From [Phialemoniopsis] sp. UDSM-2020 (taxonomy: Eukaryota; Ascomycota; Sordariomycetes; Thyridiales; Thyridiaceae): a stretch of DNA of 64,000 nucleotides. Numbering within the stretch: the stretch's first letter is position 1; each line of letters opens with the position of its first letter. The position numbers and the translations under genes are program-made. The stretch spans positions 930,001 through 994,000 of the forward strand of contig JAEILZ010000004.1 of NCBI GenBank assembly GCA_018873225.1. Reading direction: 5' to 3'. The notes under the pieces were generated by a model. That model saw only the letters and a program-made list of their open reading frames with translations, was not told where the DNA came from and did no database searches. Below, piece by piece: positions 34,508 through 46,656 of the stretch.

Positions 34508-36115
34508 TATGATGTTTTATTGGTTTTTTTGGAGTATATTTTGATACCTTTATATCTTTTTTTTTCTATTTTTTTCTCTTTATTTTTTCCCTCTTTTGTT
34601 CTTTTTTACCTCTTTTTTTTCTTTTTGCTTTCTTCTCTTGGATTTCTTTAAGAATTTTTTTTTCGATTGGCACACTGAGACAAACTCTCTTCTTTTCTAC
34701 AAGTGACCCGTTTCAGCACTAAATGATTTGGTCATGTAAATCAAATATTCAGCACTAAATCGACAATATCCAGGCCTTGCGCCCGCTACAACGCCCCGGA
34801 AGCTCAAAGAGGTGAAACCTAGACTAGCCATTCTAGCTCTGCGCACAAAGTTGCAACATACAAACTCCATGCGAACAAAATAACTTGCTACTTAAGATTG
34901 TGATATTGAAGTGATTAGTAGCGTAGATGACATGCTCGTCTACAATCAACGACTTCACCTATCATCGAACCAACCGAGGCACCCACGGGAAGAGGCCTAC
35001 AATCCATGCAATTGTTTGACACTGTGTTGCCACAACTCTAGCATGCGGTCTGCCGCTGAACGTAAGTTTCTCATCGATAACAGGACCGCTCTGCACTCTT
35101 GTCTGGTGGTGCATTTGCAGTAGACCTGTTGCACTTAATCTCGTCAACTCCTGCTCCCTGCATATAGGCTCATGAGTGGACGGATGGTCGACGCGGGGCT
35201 CGTCGACTTGATTTCTGGGAAATGCTGCGATTAAGATTGGATGCCTTGTTTATTCTCGGTGTCCAGCGATTCTAGCTGTACGACCAGTCAGGAAAAGAGC
35301 TCGATGAATACCCTTCTCCTTGAATGCATAGTCACAGAGGAATTGCTCTCGATACTAAATCAAAGTCAGTATCGGAATTATCTACCCAATGTTCTAGGTA
35401 ACGTCCTACCTAAATTCGAGTTGGAATTCAAGACTGGGAGGCTTGCTCTGGAGGTGAAAGAGCTTAAGGTCTGAGGTCTACTAGAGCCGCGGCTCCACTC
35501 GCCTATCATAGATCACTCCCACTGTAGCTCAAGAGTATTTTCATAACTTCATTAGATACTCTCATTCTAGCTGAGTGATAGGTGGGTACTGTATGACGCT
35601 TCTATTGCTTTCCCGATGTGACCAATGATTCAAGATGGGTGTGTCTCCCTTGGTGAAGTGAATTACCATGATGCGTGTGATAAAACGGTACGTTGCATCA
35701 TCAGCAGTAATGGCCCAATATCTATATCGGCAAGGACTAAAAGAGTAGTGAGGACCACACGCTATTGGTGACATCGGTCAGACTTCACTACTAGTTCTTA
35801 TGGTTGGTTTTCAAGCAGTTCCAATTGCGCTCACCCGGCTTTCTCCGGCTTGCGGAACTCCTCATCAGCTGTCTGGGAATCGAAGACGTGCAGACCTTCT
35901 TGATAATGTATTTTTTAACTTAGAGGGTTGATAGGATGAGGCATATGCCAAGATAAACATTAAAATTGTCTTGCATATTCCCCGCATGTCAGCAAGATGA
36001 TGTAGCTGGACCTCAACCTCTTGGGGGCCCTAGAGCTCCAGTTCACGAATACGTAGACAGTTTGAAGATGATCAAAAGCGAATAGACACTAATTAGCAGA
36101 ACGAATAATGTCTCT
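34508..36115. other. Gene-poor interval between two tRNA-Asn genes
   Basis: 1.6 kb that starts with a T-rich, almost polypyrimidine run (34515-34660). A 77-codon open frame at 35241-35474 has no similarity I recognise and no splice support. No mobile-element ends seen. Confidence 0.45.
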
Positions 36116-36189
36116 TCTTCCGTGGCGCAATTGGCTAGCGCGTTCGACTGTTAATCGAGAGGTTCCTGGTTCGAGCCCAGGCGGAAGAG
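36116..36189 (+). tRNA. tRNA-Asn (GTT), copy 2
   Basis: A 74-nt cloverleaf with acceptor stem tcttccg/cggaaga and anticodon GTT in the same loop as copy 1. It is followed by an uninterrupted T run (36195-36221), an unusually long Pol III terminator. It differs from copy 1 by paired changes in the acceptor stem plus single changes in the D and T loops. Confidence 0.95.
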
Positions 36190-36192
36190 ACA

Positions 36193-36227
<35 letters not shown>

Positions 36228-36752
36228 CCTCGAATTTCTATATGTCTGGATGTTGCGACTTTGTTCTCCCTTTCTTTTTCATTTATTTTTCTTTTTCAGT
36301 TTGCTCAAACAATGAATTGATTACCGTCAAAAATGTTAGTCTTTGTAGTCTCCGTGGGCGATTGCACATTTACGGACGGACTTCCATGTGTGGGTCTTCG
36401 TGCTAATCGCTCTTTTGACGATCACATTTTCCCTGGGATGCCTGGTCATCGTCGATCATGTGGCCATGCTTACCAAACACTATTTCCCTTGTCAAGTTTT
36501 GTCACCACCTCATATGTGGTGGTTCTCTGTCGAGAGGCGGTCCACCGGTCTAGGAAGTCAGGTTCTCGAGACAAGCTTAAAGAGGTGAAACCGACATCAC
36601 ACATATGAATTATAGCGCGGGGAGTTACAATAGGCTTTTCAAGAAGTACAAAGCTCTTTGGTTCAGCGATTGGACAGAAGAATGCGCCTGATGTTTACTC
36701 AACTTTCCAGCCATCAAGCCTCGCAAAAGCGCATGCCGCCCATTTCTCTTAG
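36190..36752. other. Intergenic spacer with long T run
   Basis: Begins with the 27-T run at 36195-36221. The short open frames at 36333-36608 look random. No gene supported. Confidence 0.45.
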
Positions 36753-37809
36753 CTACCTGAGGTTCAAGAGGGCGCGAGCGTTCTCTACATACACCATGTT
36801 TTGGTCATGTTTGTCGAACACCTTTTGCATCTCCCGATCGTTTCTCTTTGCGGACTCCAGCACCGCTTCAGGAGGCAGGAATGGAAAGTCTGTCCCATAC
36901 AGGAGCCGAGACGTATCAGTGAACCGCAGCAGCCCTTGTATCTGGTCCGGGAAGGGGTAGCCCGCTAGATCAAAATAGAACCGTGTCGTGAATAGATGCC
37001 GCACATCGTCGGTCGAGATGGAGTTGTTTCCATAGACCTTTGCCGAGTAGTTAGTGAAGCGCTCCACGATGGGCGGCAGGACGGCGCCGCAATGGGGCAC
37101 CAAGAAGGTGATCTCCGGGTTTCTTGCCACTGTTCCGGAGAGGATCAGGTTGACTACCGCTCGGGTCGTATCGAAGAAGAACTCGAGCATCGGACGAGGG
37201 TACTGTGGCAGCGGGACAGCGACCTTGGCCGCGCGTGTCGTACTATCTGTAGTTTCAGGACACAGGTGGCAAGTTGTTGGATGGATCATGACAATCGCTT
37301 TCCGCTTGTTCAACGCCTCAAACACACCGTCTAACATCGGATCGCCGAGATAGACTCCGTTGGCGTTCGTCAGGACTGTGAAGCCCTTGGCGCCCAACGT
37401 GTCAAGGGCGTAAGGTATTTCTTCCAAGGAGCCATCGACGTCCGGGAGTGGAAGACTAGCAAAGAACGAGAAGCGATCAGGCCGGCTTGCGCAGATGCCT
37501 GCAAGCTCCTCATTCGTCTCGCGAGTAATCTTGCGGCATAGTTCCTCGTCGTCGGGTGCAAGAAACGTGCCTGGCGAAGTAATGCTAAGGACGCTCCTGG
37601 AGATGAGTGCTTGGTCCATGAGATCGAGGTGTGCTTCGACGCTCCAGTCCTATTGATTCTAACATTAATACTTGTATATTTCTACCCAAGATGTCCACCA
37701 TACCTACAGGTATGCCAGCCATTCCATCGGGCCTTTCCCATCCTAGCTCTTCGCAATACTTTCTCCATCCTGCCGGCACGGCATGTGCATGTGTATCAAT
37801 CCGCTCCAT
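36753..37809 (-). CDS. Amidohydrolase of the ACMSD family, 2 exons
   Basis: Minus-strand exons 37809-37708 and 37649-36753 give 332 residues. Metal-binding and catalytic marks of the 2-amino-3-carboxymuconate-semialdehyde decarboxylase family are RIDTHAHAVP (HxH), IHPTT, VPHCGAVLP and LYGTDFPFLPP (Asp). The intron joins GMAGIP to DWSVEAHLDLMD, and ALISRSVLSITSPGTF follows as usual. Members decarboxylate or hydrolyse aromatic or muconate-type acids with a zinc or manganese ion. The true substrate is not known. The gene diverges from an iron dioxygenase across 430 bp, which suggests that the two act together on one compound. Confidence 0.92.
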
Positions 37810-38239
37810 GCGCTTGGTCTCCTGATCGCGGTTACGAGCCTGGTGATGCTTTTGATATGAATGGGACTTACTATGTAATTTTGTACATGGATATAATTAT
37901 TAGGGGTATTTTGGCGATATCGCTTTGTCAGATTTGACCGGCGATGGTTATCTCATGTGCGGCCAACAAGCTGAGTGACCTAGTCATGGTGCGCCCTAGA
38001 TCATCCTGGCAATCCGCCGGTGTTAGGGTCTAATGAACCTGGTCATCACACGCCCTCTATGATCTTTGAAGATCTAGAACATATTTGAAAACAGTTTTCG
38101 GGGAGACTAGTGATACTTCGATCATGGGCAAGTCGAAATCCGTCTTCTTTATCATACCACCACGGGATGCAGAATTCAGGAGCAGGCCCATGCTAGGAAT
38201 CCAAATCGCAGGCCCTTTCGAGTTACCAAGCCTCTCGAT
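37810..38239. promoter_or_regulatory. Bidirectional promoter, amidohydrolase / dioxygenase
   Basis: A 430-bp gap between divergent ATG codons. It holds two similar blocks, tcatggtgcgccct near 37985 and tcatcacacgccct near 38042, which could be a repeated regulatory site. Elsewhere A+T-rich. Confidence 0.4.
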
Positions 38240-39293
38240 ATGTCCGATATTAAGTGCGAAATACCTACCATTGACATTCGTCCGTGGCTCGATGGAAGTG
38301 CACCCGACGAGGTCGTTGCCGAAGTGCGGTCTGCCTGCATGACCTACGGCTTCTTCCAGCTCGTGGGACACGGCGTCCCTCTTACGTTGCAGCAGAAGGC
38401 CTTTGACTGCGCCAAACGCTTCTTTTCGCTTCCGCTCGAGCAGAAGAGATTGCTAGCCAAGGACCCACTGACTGGGCGCGGGTATGAAGGCGTCGGCACG
38501 CAGGCATTGCAGGTTGGAGCACAAGCTGACCAGAAGGAGGTCCGCCATCTCCCATCCAAACCCCGGAAACGTGGTAGAGAAATGACTGATGGCAAACATA
38601 GGCTATGCGAATTGGCCGTGATGTTCCGAAAGACGACCCAAAGTGCGGTACCTATCTTTACGGCCCAAATCTCTGGCCACCGCTGCCTGAGAAGGAGTTC
38701 AAAGAGCCCATCTCCGTGTACCGACAACACATGCTTCGTCTGGCCACAGAAGTTATGAAAATACTGGCAAAAGGGCTGCCATATAGCGACGATATCTTCA
38801 ACGACTTCATGCAAGACCCGGTGGCAAGTGTGAAGCTGTTGCATTATCCGCCGAAACCGATCAATCATGAGGCTAATCTTGGAGGTGAGAGATAAGACCG
38901 TTTGGCGTAGAGATACCATGTCACTAACAAATCTCAACAGCCGGCGCACACACTGACTTTGGAGCGATCACGTTGCTCCTCCAGCATCCTGGTCAGGAAG
39001 GACTTGAAGTTCTTCATCCGGCGATAGATGCCTGGATACCTGTACCTACCGTCGAGAATACCTTTGTGGTAAACATTGGCGATGTCCTCTCTGCCTGGAC
39101 GAACAAGCAGTACCGCAGTGCCCTGCACCGGGTCATTAACCAGAGCACCACAGACCGATATAGCATCCCGTTCTTTTATGATGGTACAATGACAACTGAG
39201 ATGGTTCCTTTGGATGGATCAGGCACGGGGAAGAGCTTGGCTGTGGGGGATCACTTCCAGAAGAGTTTCTCAGCTGCAGATATCAAGTCATGA
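38240..39293 (+). CDS. Isopenicillin-N-synthase-like 2-oxoglutarate/Fe(II) dioxygenase, 3 exons
   Basis: Exons 38240-38539, 38602-38884 and 38941-39293 give 311 residues. The N-terminal module has IPTIDIRPWLDG and CMTYGFFQLVGHGVP. The catalytic core has the iron ligands His and Asp in AGAHTDFGAITLLLQ and His in SALHRVINQS, with the co-substrate Arg in RYSIPFFYDG. The first intron uses the weak donor gtccgc; the joint gives QKEAMRIGRDVPKDDP, which fits the family pattern before YGPNLWP. Such enzymes hydroxylate or oxidatively rearrange small molecules. It is somewhat short, mainly at the C-terminus. Divergent from the ACMSD-like gene. Confidence 0.88.
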
Positions 39294-39643
39294 ATTGAGA
39301 ATACATGTAGCAAGTAGATCATCTTGAAATCGAAGGAAAGTTCTAAAAGAGAAGAAGAGACCGGAACACAAACGTGAATATACCGTGACGTGTTCTCCTT
39401 GCTCTGGACGCTCTCAGCGTAATCTCAATCAGCCGATTGAGCTGACATCGACCTTGACATCAATCTTGTAATGATAACAACTACTTTATTTGCGTGAAGT
39501 GTTGACTTTTGGGACCGGTACATAAAGGTGAGACGCTTAGATAAGGCTTTCAAATGGAACAAGCATATATCTTCCACCTCTAACGGCAGTCGGTCATCGG
39601 TTTTGGGACAATGAATCTTCTAGGATATGCAAGCTAACGCTGT
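39294..39643. other. Convergent 3' intergenic spacer
   Basis: 350 bp between the dioxygenase and amidase II stop codons. Nothing coding seen. Confidence 0.45.
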
Positions 39644-41536
39644 TCACAGCTCTTGGGCCTTCCAGTTATATGCCTTTTCCCAGCTCCCCGCAACCCGAAG
39701 CAACAGACCCTCCGCGAATTTGGGACCGATTATTTGCATCCCCACAGGTAGCTTGACACTCGGGTCTTCTCTAGCAGGGACAAAACCCACAGGAATTGAG
39801 ATAGCTGGGTGACCAGTTGCATCCAGAGGCGATGTGTTGTAGGTCAATCCCAGGGCACTTGCGAGGCGTTCGACAGGCTCAGTGTGTGTAGCATGCCTTG
39901 GAGCAGCGAAGGGGGTCGTAGGAGTGATGAGGACGTCGAAACTCTTCAGACATTCATCGTAGTCATCCTGTAAGGTGCCAAGATGTGAGCACTGGGAACA
40001 TCGGAAAGAGGACATGGTTATGATGCTTACACTCAACTTGCGTAGCAAGTTCTTGCAGCGGGCGTAAAGCTCTGGTCCGTAGTTCTTCTCCAGGAACATG
40101 CCGCTGAGCATCATGTTCCTGGCTCCGACACCCGCAAAGTCGAACTCTTCCTGCCCTACACGACAGCGTCCAATACGATCGGACATGTAGACCTGTTTAC
40201 GACCTTGAGCATAGCCGAGTGCGGATTGTCTGTAGCTGCCTGCAAAGGTTGCGATTCCCCAGAGCATTTGACCCTCCTTGTGTCCAGGTATCGAGCACGA
40301 CTCGACACTGGCACCGAGTGCTCGGAACTTGTCGACCGCCGCCAATACAACCGCGTCGACATTGGCATCACTGCATGTTTGGTTGAAGCCTTCTGTGAGT
40401 ATGCCTACCCGGACGTCCTTGAGCAGCTCGCCAGTTTCTAGCCCGTCCAGGTGTTGGCAAAGATCGTCCGCATAACGGATCTTGCCGTGGGAATGAGCGA
40501 TTTGCTGACGGTCGTCGAGCCCGTCAGCACCCGCTATCACCTGAAGTAGCAAAGCGCAGTCTTTCACGGTCATCGTCATGGGCCCGGCGTGATCTATGCT
40601 GCTGTCTAGGCCGAGAGCGCCGGTGTACGGAACGAGTCCCCACGTTGGCTTCAAGCCGACGATGCCGCAGAAGGATGCCGGCATACGAATAGACCTAGTA
40701 AGGAGAAGAATGTGTTAGAGCCGGGTTGAACGCGATAGCCACTTGATGGGACGCACCCTCCTTGGTCGCAACCAATCGCCATGTCTAAGGCGCCGGCCGC
40801 AACCAAAGCTGCGCTGCCGCTGCTTGAGCCTCCCGCACTGTATCCTTTGGCCCAGGGATTGTCAACCACGCCAGACACTGCAGTCTCGCTGGTGCTTTCG
40901 TAGCATCCGTTTTCGCAAGCTGAAAGTCTGTCAATCGGCCGAATGTCACCGTGAGAGATTTCATGATGACACTTACCAGACTTTCCAGTGATCACGCCGC
41001 CGGCATCTAGAATGCGAGTGACTAGAGTTGCATCAAAGGAAGGGATCCATCCTGGCATCGCTGCCGTGCCATTTGTGCACGGAACTCCGGCTACTCCAAT
41101 GTTGTCCTGGTGGCAATGCATGGTCAGCCTCAAGCTCCTACTCAGGAGTGGTAAGTGGAAGGGATTCAACCTTGATCGCCAGTGTTTTGTTTTCCAATTC
41201 GCTCGAAATGGGTTTCGTAGACTTCAGTGTCATCTGAGTCTGGTCAGCGGGCGAGCGCAATGGGTAAACTAGGGCAAAGTCTACCTTCAATGCCCATCCA
41301 CCGCCAACTGTGTCTTCTGGTACATGTATATCTGTCCGAGGATATCGCGTCAAATCCGTCTTTGGCAGATAATCTTCTCTGGTCATGACGCTTTTGGCAG
41401 CCTTGTCCAGATCGCTCAGCACACTCGTCCATTCTTCTTCGTGACCCGTAGGCAGTGTGATTCCAGACTGTGCAGCTAGAAGCACTACCGACTCGACCGA
41501 AATCTTGCCAGAAGATCCATCGGCGTGAGGCTTCAT
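39644..41536 (-). CDS. Amidase-signature enzyme II, 6 exons
   Basis: Minus-strand exons 41536-41285, 41233-41171, 41106-40977, 40919-40757, 40694-40031 and 39967-39644 give 531 residues. Triad elements are the Lys in LENKTLAIKDNIGVAG and the serines in GYSAGGSSSGSAALVAAG and CDQGGSIRMPASFCG, each restored by splicing. It has an N-terminal all-helical extension of about 100 residues (ISVESVVLLAAQ, EEEWTSVLSDLDKAAK) before GGWALK, as in the longer nitrilase-neighbour and aryl-amide amidases. The second intron has the atypical donor gttgaa. It is unlike amidase I in length and exon pattern, so it is not a recent duplicate. Substrate unknown; probably cytosolic. Confidence 0.88.
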
Positions 41537-41955
41537 TTCTGCCGATGACACTGGGGTAGGGGTCGTCACGAGAAAAGGGTATGGTCTTGATTGCACTGCC
41601 TGAGGTCGAACGACGTCCACCAGTTCCGTTCAGGTGTAGGTTATACCATGATGATCATGACGATGGTTTTTGGAGTGGTTGTCAGAGCGATGCAATCTAC
41701 CTCGTATCGTGTATTGTGGGACTGCCATCTTATCTTGGAACGGGTCAAAAGACGCCTTTCGCAGCCCGTTCGTTAGCCTTATCTAGCAGCATAGGTATGA
41801 TCATATCGCAGTGATATAATGATAGGGAAAGACCTGGTCTGTCAAGACATTTATTATGACACAGGCGGTTATCATGTCAATCTCTTCATGGCAAATCTTG
41901 AGGGAGAAAATAGTTTGGCTTTAATAAAGGATAGCTATAGATGGCTTCACGATTA
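41537..41955. other. Intergenic spacer, amidase II promoter
   Basis: 420 bp between two minus-strand genes. No gene seen. Confidence 0.45.
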
Positions 41956-43662
41956 TCACGACCGACCACCAACATCTAGGGTTGATAGCTCCCACAATTT
42001 TTGACCGTCATTCTTCAAGCAATGTTCAAAGAAATTGGAAAGATCATGACTGGTGTTCATCGCGCCATCCACATTACCAAGAGAAGTTTTGAATCCAACC
42101 TCACACTCGGGGTTGAAGTCAATGAGATCGTAGTTTTCGCCACACGTGAATTGTACGCCCGGAGTTGGAATCTGGTCTCCCCATTCGTCAGGCACTGAAC
42201 CATAATCGCCATTTAACAGACTTGATGCGTAAGCAGTTTCATCGAGTGATTGAAGGCTTTCCAAGGGTTCCAACAAACTTCCGCACTGCGAGAAATCAAA
42301 GTCGAACGTGTCCATGAAGTAGTGTGGGGAGATATTGTCCACTCCCTGCTCCATGTCTTTAACTTTCTGCGGAGCGTTGGGATGAAGGTTACTGGTTAAT
42401 GAGGTTCTGTTAGAATGTTGTTCGTGAGAAGGATGGGAGATGGTAATTGGGAATACTTACACGTTAAGTCGGCTAGGAGCCGGTGTGCCGTGTTTGTGCA
42501 ATAATTGCGCAGCCTCCGGCAACGAAGTGTGCTCAAGAATAGCCATCACTTCCTTCTCAAAGCCCCAGTCGCCCTTCCATCTGTCCATCTTGCATCCATC
42601 TCGAAAGTGTTCCGAGAGATGCTCAACTCGTACATTCCAAGTGTCAAACGTTTCGCCACAAAAGCCACATCGAGACTTCAGAGATGTCACAGCGCTCTTC
42701 CAGGCCTCCATCCACGGCATCCATGTACATTCGTGGTGCATCAGCCGCAGATGCTGCCGCAGGTGGTCTTTCCGGTAGAATGTCCTCTCCGCAGGCGATC
42801 GTGAGATGCATTGGGTGTAGCCATGCCCGTTGACATGCTCGGGGTCAGGATCATGCAGGCCACAGAATGCGCATGTAATCTCGTTGGTCGATGCATCCAC
42901 ATGAATGCTCCCTTGAGGGCAACATATCCATTTTTCGAGGGGAAGATGCCGTGACTTTTCGTGTCGCTGCCAGTCGTGCTTTTTCTTGAAGCTCTCGGTG
43001 CAGAATGTGCACTGGAATGTCTTCGTGCCATCTTCGTCTTTGGCCCTTTGGGTTTTGTGGAATCGGCGCTGTCGACGTGGGTGGCTCATTAACTCAGGCA
43101 GTGAGCCAATATGATTCCGCCATTGCTCCGAGGTGACGGACTTGGCATTCGCGGCATACGAGCGGATCTCCAAGCTGGATACTGATGATCCTCGCTTGCG
43201 AAAGTACTGCCAGTTGTTGCTGGAACCGTAATCTTGCCTGAAGTCGATCCCACACGCTGGGGTCATACATGACGGGTCCTGGTCCGATCGACTTTTGCAC
43301 ACGGCCTCGTAGATGGCGGCAACCGAGGCTGCCTCGTTCTCCGGACCCGTGTACAGCCAACGTTCGAAAGGATGCAGATCTGCCAGGTGCGAGAACAGAC
43401 GCGGTGGCGCGACTGCTGGGCTTAATGGTGGCTTCGACGACCTGAGGGCCTCAACTCTGCCTCTCTTCCTGGCATTAGCAAACCAGTTTATGATTTGGCT
43501 TCGTTTAAGTCCAGTCTTCAGCTTAAGCTCGTCTTGTTGTTGATGCGTTGCATAAGGCGCATCTTGATGCTCGACCAACCAGTCTTCGAGGATTCTCACT
43601 GCTTGTCGAGAAAATCGCACAGGCCGTTTGGGCAGCCGCTGAGTCGCGCTTCCACGCTCCAT
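41956..43662 (-). CDS. Homeodomain plus C2H2 zinc-finger transcription factor, 2 exons
   Basis: Minus-strand exons 43662-42461 and 42406-41956 give 550 residues. Residues about 11-67 form a TALE-type (KN) homeodomain with the recognition helix SQIINWFANARKR. A C2H2 finger follows (Cys218, Cys221, His234, His239), then further Cys/His pairs in ITCAFCGLHD and CGFCGETFD that look like degenerate fingers. The acidic C-terminal part after the intron may activate transcription. This domain pair is known in Pezizomycotina regulators. It diverges from an amino-acid permease and lies next to amidase II, so it is a candidate local regulator; that is inference. Confidence 0.9.
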
Positions 43663-44354
43663 GCCTCCAACGCCGTGAATGAGTGAAGACCGGCTAGCCG
43701 GCCCCTGGTAAGAGTCGTGCGGATGAACTCGTCACCCCTGGATGATGTGCCAAAGAGCTGACTAAACTTGGTGTCTTATCGGGGGTTCAAGATAACGACG
43801 CGATGCCTCGGGGAGAGGTTGGTGCCCCTGAAACAACCCTTGAAGACACTGGGAAAGCCGTGTGAGAACGGGTCGGTTGCGCCCTGTGTGATAGCATTCG
43901 GGACCTAGTCACTCCCCATTAAGTGAAATGTCTAAAACGAAATAGAACTCTGTTTCTCAATCAGTCCTCACAGATGAGAAGGCATGGAAAACACTAGGCC
44001 ACGTGATATTGAAGTGCTGGCGCCCTTTGAGATAAGACCATGCCAGTCTAAGCCTAAGGCGGGTAGCCTTCGCACTATGAACAATTGCTTATCATGAGGT
44101 TAACGGGGGATCGACGGCCAACTTCGGGATAGTCTAGAAGACCGCTCAAGGCCAAATCCTGGGGTTGGATGTTGACTCAGGTATTCAACAACCCTTGCAT
44201 TGAACCAACGCTTCACAAAAAATGACATATGGTGGTGATATTAAGACACCACCGAATACATAAGTCCTCGCTGAATCAATTTGGAGGATGTCAGATATCA
44301 CCATTCTGAGTCCAAATCTTCAATCTCAAAATCATAATTCGTCTCAGCAACACC
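43663..44354. promoter_or_regulatory. Divergent promoter, homeodomain regulator / permease
   Basis: 692 bp between divergent starts. It includes a cacgtg E-box-like motif near 44000. No gene. Confidence 0.4.
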
Positions 44355-46290
44355 ATGTCTGTCAGCAGTCAAGCTCCCGAGAAAACGGACTACAATACCC
44401 AGCGTGAGCCAACGGGTACTGACGAGGCTCCTGGAACCGTTGTCGACCCGCAAGAAGATCTCGAGGTTTTCAGGAAGCAACATGGCGCTGTTGACTTTCG
44501 GACGGTCGGTTGGCCTATGGCATCCATCATCTTTCTGAAGCGTAAATATCTGCTCTGCTCTGTTTCTGGAGATGCTGCAGCCACTGACATTAAAGACATA
44601 GTCATGTTTGCGACTGGAGTTCTAAGCATCCCGAATGCTATGTACTCACTAGGTAAGTGGGCAAATCACGGTCCAAATTTCGACTGTGACTGACTGAATC
44701 GCCGGTAGGAGCATTGGGAGGCGCGTTGTCGGTTATTGGCTGGGGAGGTCTAAACACATGTAGGCTTGCTGACACAAGCAATTTAATACATGGCTGACAC
44801 ATGCATAGATACGGCCTACATCCTTGGGCAATTTCGAAACAAGCATCGGCAGTGCCATACGGTCATGGATATGTCCTACATTGTTGGAGGCTCGGCTCTC
44901 CGCGAGCTCGTCAGCACGTTGTATCTTGTCGGGTAGGTTCCTGTATAACATGAAGAGCCCATTGCATCTGACTGACCATTGGTTGCAGCTTTGTCCTCGT
45001 CGCCGGATCTGGTATCCTAGGAGTGTCAATCGCAATCAACGCATTGTCCACCCATGCTGCTTGTACTGTCTGGTGGTCGTTCCTGGCGACTATCGTCATT
45101 GCTGCGATTGCAAGTATACGAACCTTTCAGAACCTTGGATGGGTCACTTGGGCGGGATTTGCGTCGATTTTTATTGCTGTTCTGATCGTTGTGTAAGTGC
45201 AAATTCTGCATGTTGAATTCCATTTATATCCCAAGTGAGATACTGACGAGTGACAAAGTGTGGGAGTGACCACGATAGACAGGCCTGCTGCCGCCCCTCA
45301 GACTGGAGATTTCGAACTTGGCTACTACGTGATTGGCAACCCGACATTCATAGCTGGGATGACCGCTTCCGCGACCATCTTTGTCTCGTCTTCAGGTACT
45401 TCATCATTCATACCTGTTATCGCCGAGATGCGGAATCCCAAGGACTACAAGAAGGCACTGTTCACATGTATGGGTATTTTGAACGCCTCCTACTTGGCTT
45501 TCAGCCTAGTCGTCTATCGATGGTGTGGGGCCTGGGTGGCTAACCCATCTCTGGGAGTGAGTTGACAAATCGGCTTCTGGGGTCAACCATCATATCTAAC
45601 CACCTGTCACAGAGCGCTGGGCCGACGATGAAGAAAGCTGCTTACGGAGTCGGTCTCATCGGCCTCGTAGTGAGTGGATGTTTGTATCTGCATGTTAGTA
45701 GCTTCCCCTCAACTCCCCTGACTGCATGTGGTTGAAATGTTGGACTGATGATCGGGTGGTAGGTGGCGGCCAAGTACCTGTTTGTTCGCGTCCTTCGCAA
45801 CACGAGCCATTTGCAGGCCAATACAGTGATTCACTGGGGAACGTGGTTGTAAGTTTAGAAGAGCATTCCATGGAGACAAGACGAAAACTCATACTTCAAC
45901 CTAGTGCCTGTACGTTTGGCCTCGGCGCCATCGCCTTCCTCCTCGCCGAAGCCATCCCGATTTTCAATTATCTCCTCGCCCTGACAGGTTCTGTCTGCTT
46001 CGCCCCCCTTGCCCTTGTCTTGCCCATGATCCTTTGGTACCATGACCACAAGACCTGGTTGAAGGGCTCGCCCAAGCAGAAGATGATTTTCGGATTGCAC
46101 ACACTCATTGCCCTGGTTGGCTCATTCTTGGCTGTTGGGGGGACTTATAGCACCATCCAACTGATCATCGACTATTATGCTACCAACCCTATCGGTATGT
46201 TTTGGTTGTTCGATACTCGTCCTCGCTTTATTGCTAACAATTTCGGTAGGCTCGGCATTTTCATGTGCTGACAATTCCAACTCGACTTGA
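44355..46290 (+). CDS. Amino-acid permease (AAAP/Mtr type), 10 exons
   Basis: Exons 44355-44541, 44602-44652, 44709-44759, 44809-44932, 44989-45192, 45259-45556, 45613-45693, 45763-45848, 45905-46194 and 46250-46290 give 470 residues. A polar N-terminus is followed by about eleven membrane spans. Family features are LMFATGVLSIPNAMYSLG in span 1, GGLNTYTAYILGQF, the SSSGTSSFIPVIAEMRNPKDY block, and ACTFGLGAIAFLLAEAIPIF near the end. The arrangement resembles the Neurospora neutral and aromatic amino-acid permease Mtr. It should import amino acids across the plasma membrane with protons. Ten exons in 1.9 kb is dense, but every joint keeps frame. It could supply or take up the substrate of the neighbouring amidases. 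Confidence 0.9.
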
Positions 46291-46656
46291 GAGGTGCGCG
46301 CCATGGAATGCTTAGACACGACCAGCCAGTTAAAGCAACGCACCTGTTTCGTCCCATTCTGCCTGTCTACGAAAACGCCGCGACACAGATCGTCCGTCAA
46401 CCCAGGGTAACGTGACGTGTCATAATACAGATACCGTTGCAACTGGTTTTATTTTCTTCTTGATATATCATAGGTGGGACTAGTCTGTACTTGATAAATG
46501 AACGACAGGAAGGAGAGATAAATAGCACACTGTTCATCACGTAACGCGCAAGGTGGTGTGTGTTTGAAGACAAGACAGCCGTGATTTCATCCCCCTGGAG
46601 TCCTGCCCCCGCCACAGCTATGCCTCCCAACACTCGCTAAGACCCTATCACCGCGA
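46291..46656. other. Convergent 3' intergenic spacer
   Basis: 366 bp. No coding signal. Confidence 0.45.

Noticed and set aside
35241..35474. 77-codon open frame between the tRNA-Asn genes
   Set aside because: Protein-like in tone (ELEFKTGRLALEVKELKV) but isolated, without similarity or promoter signal; not enough to call a gene.
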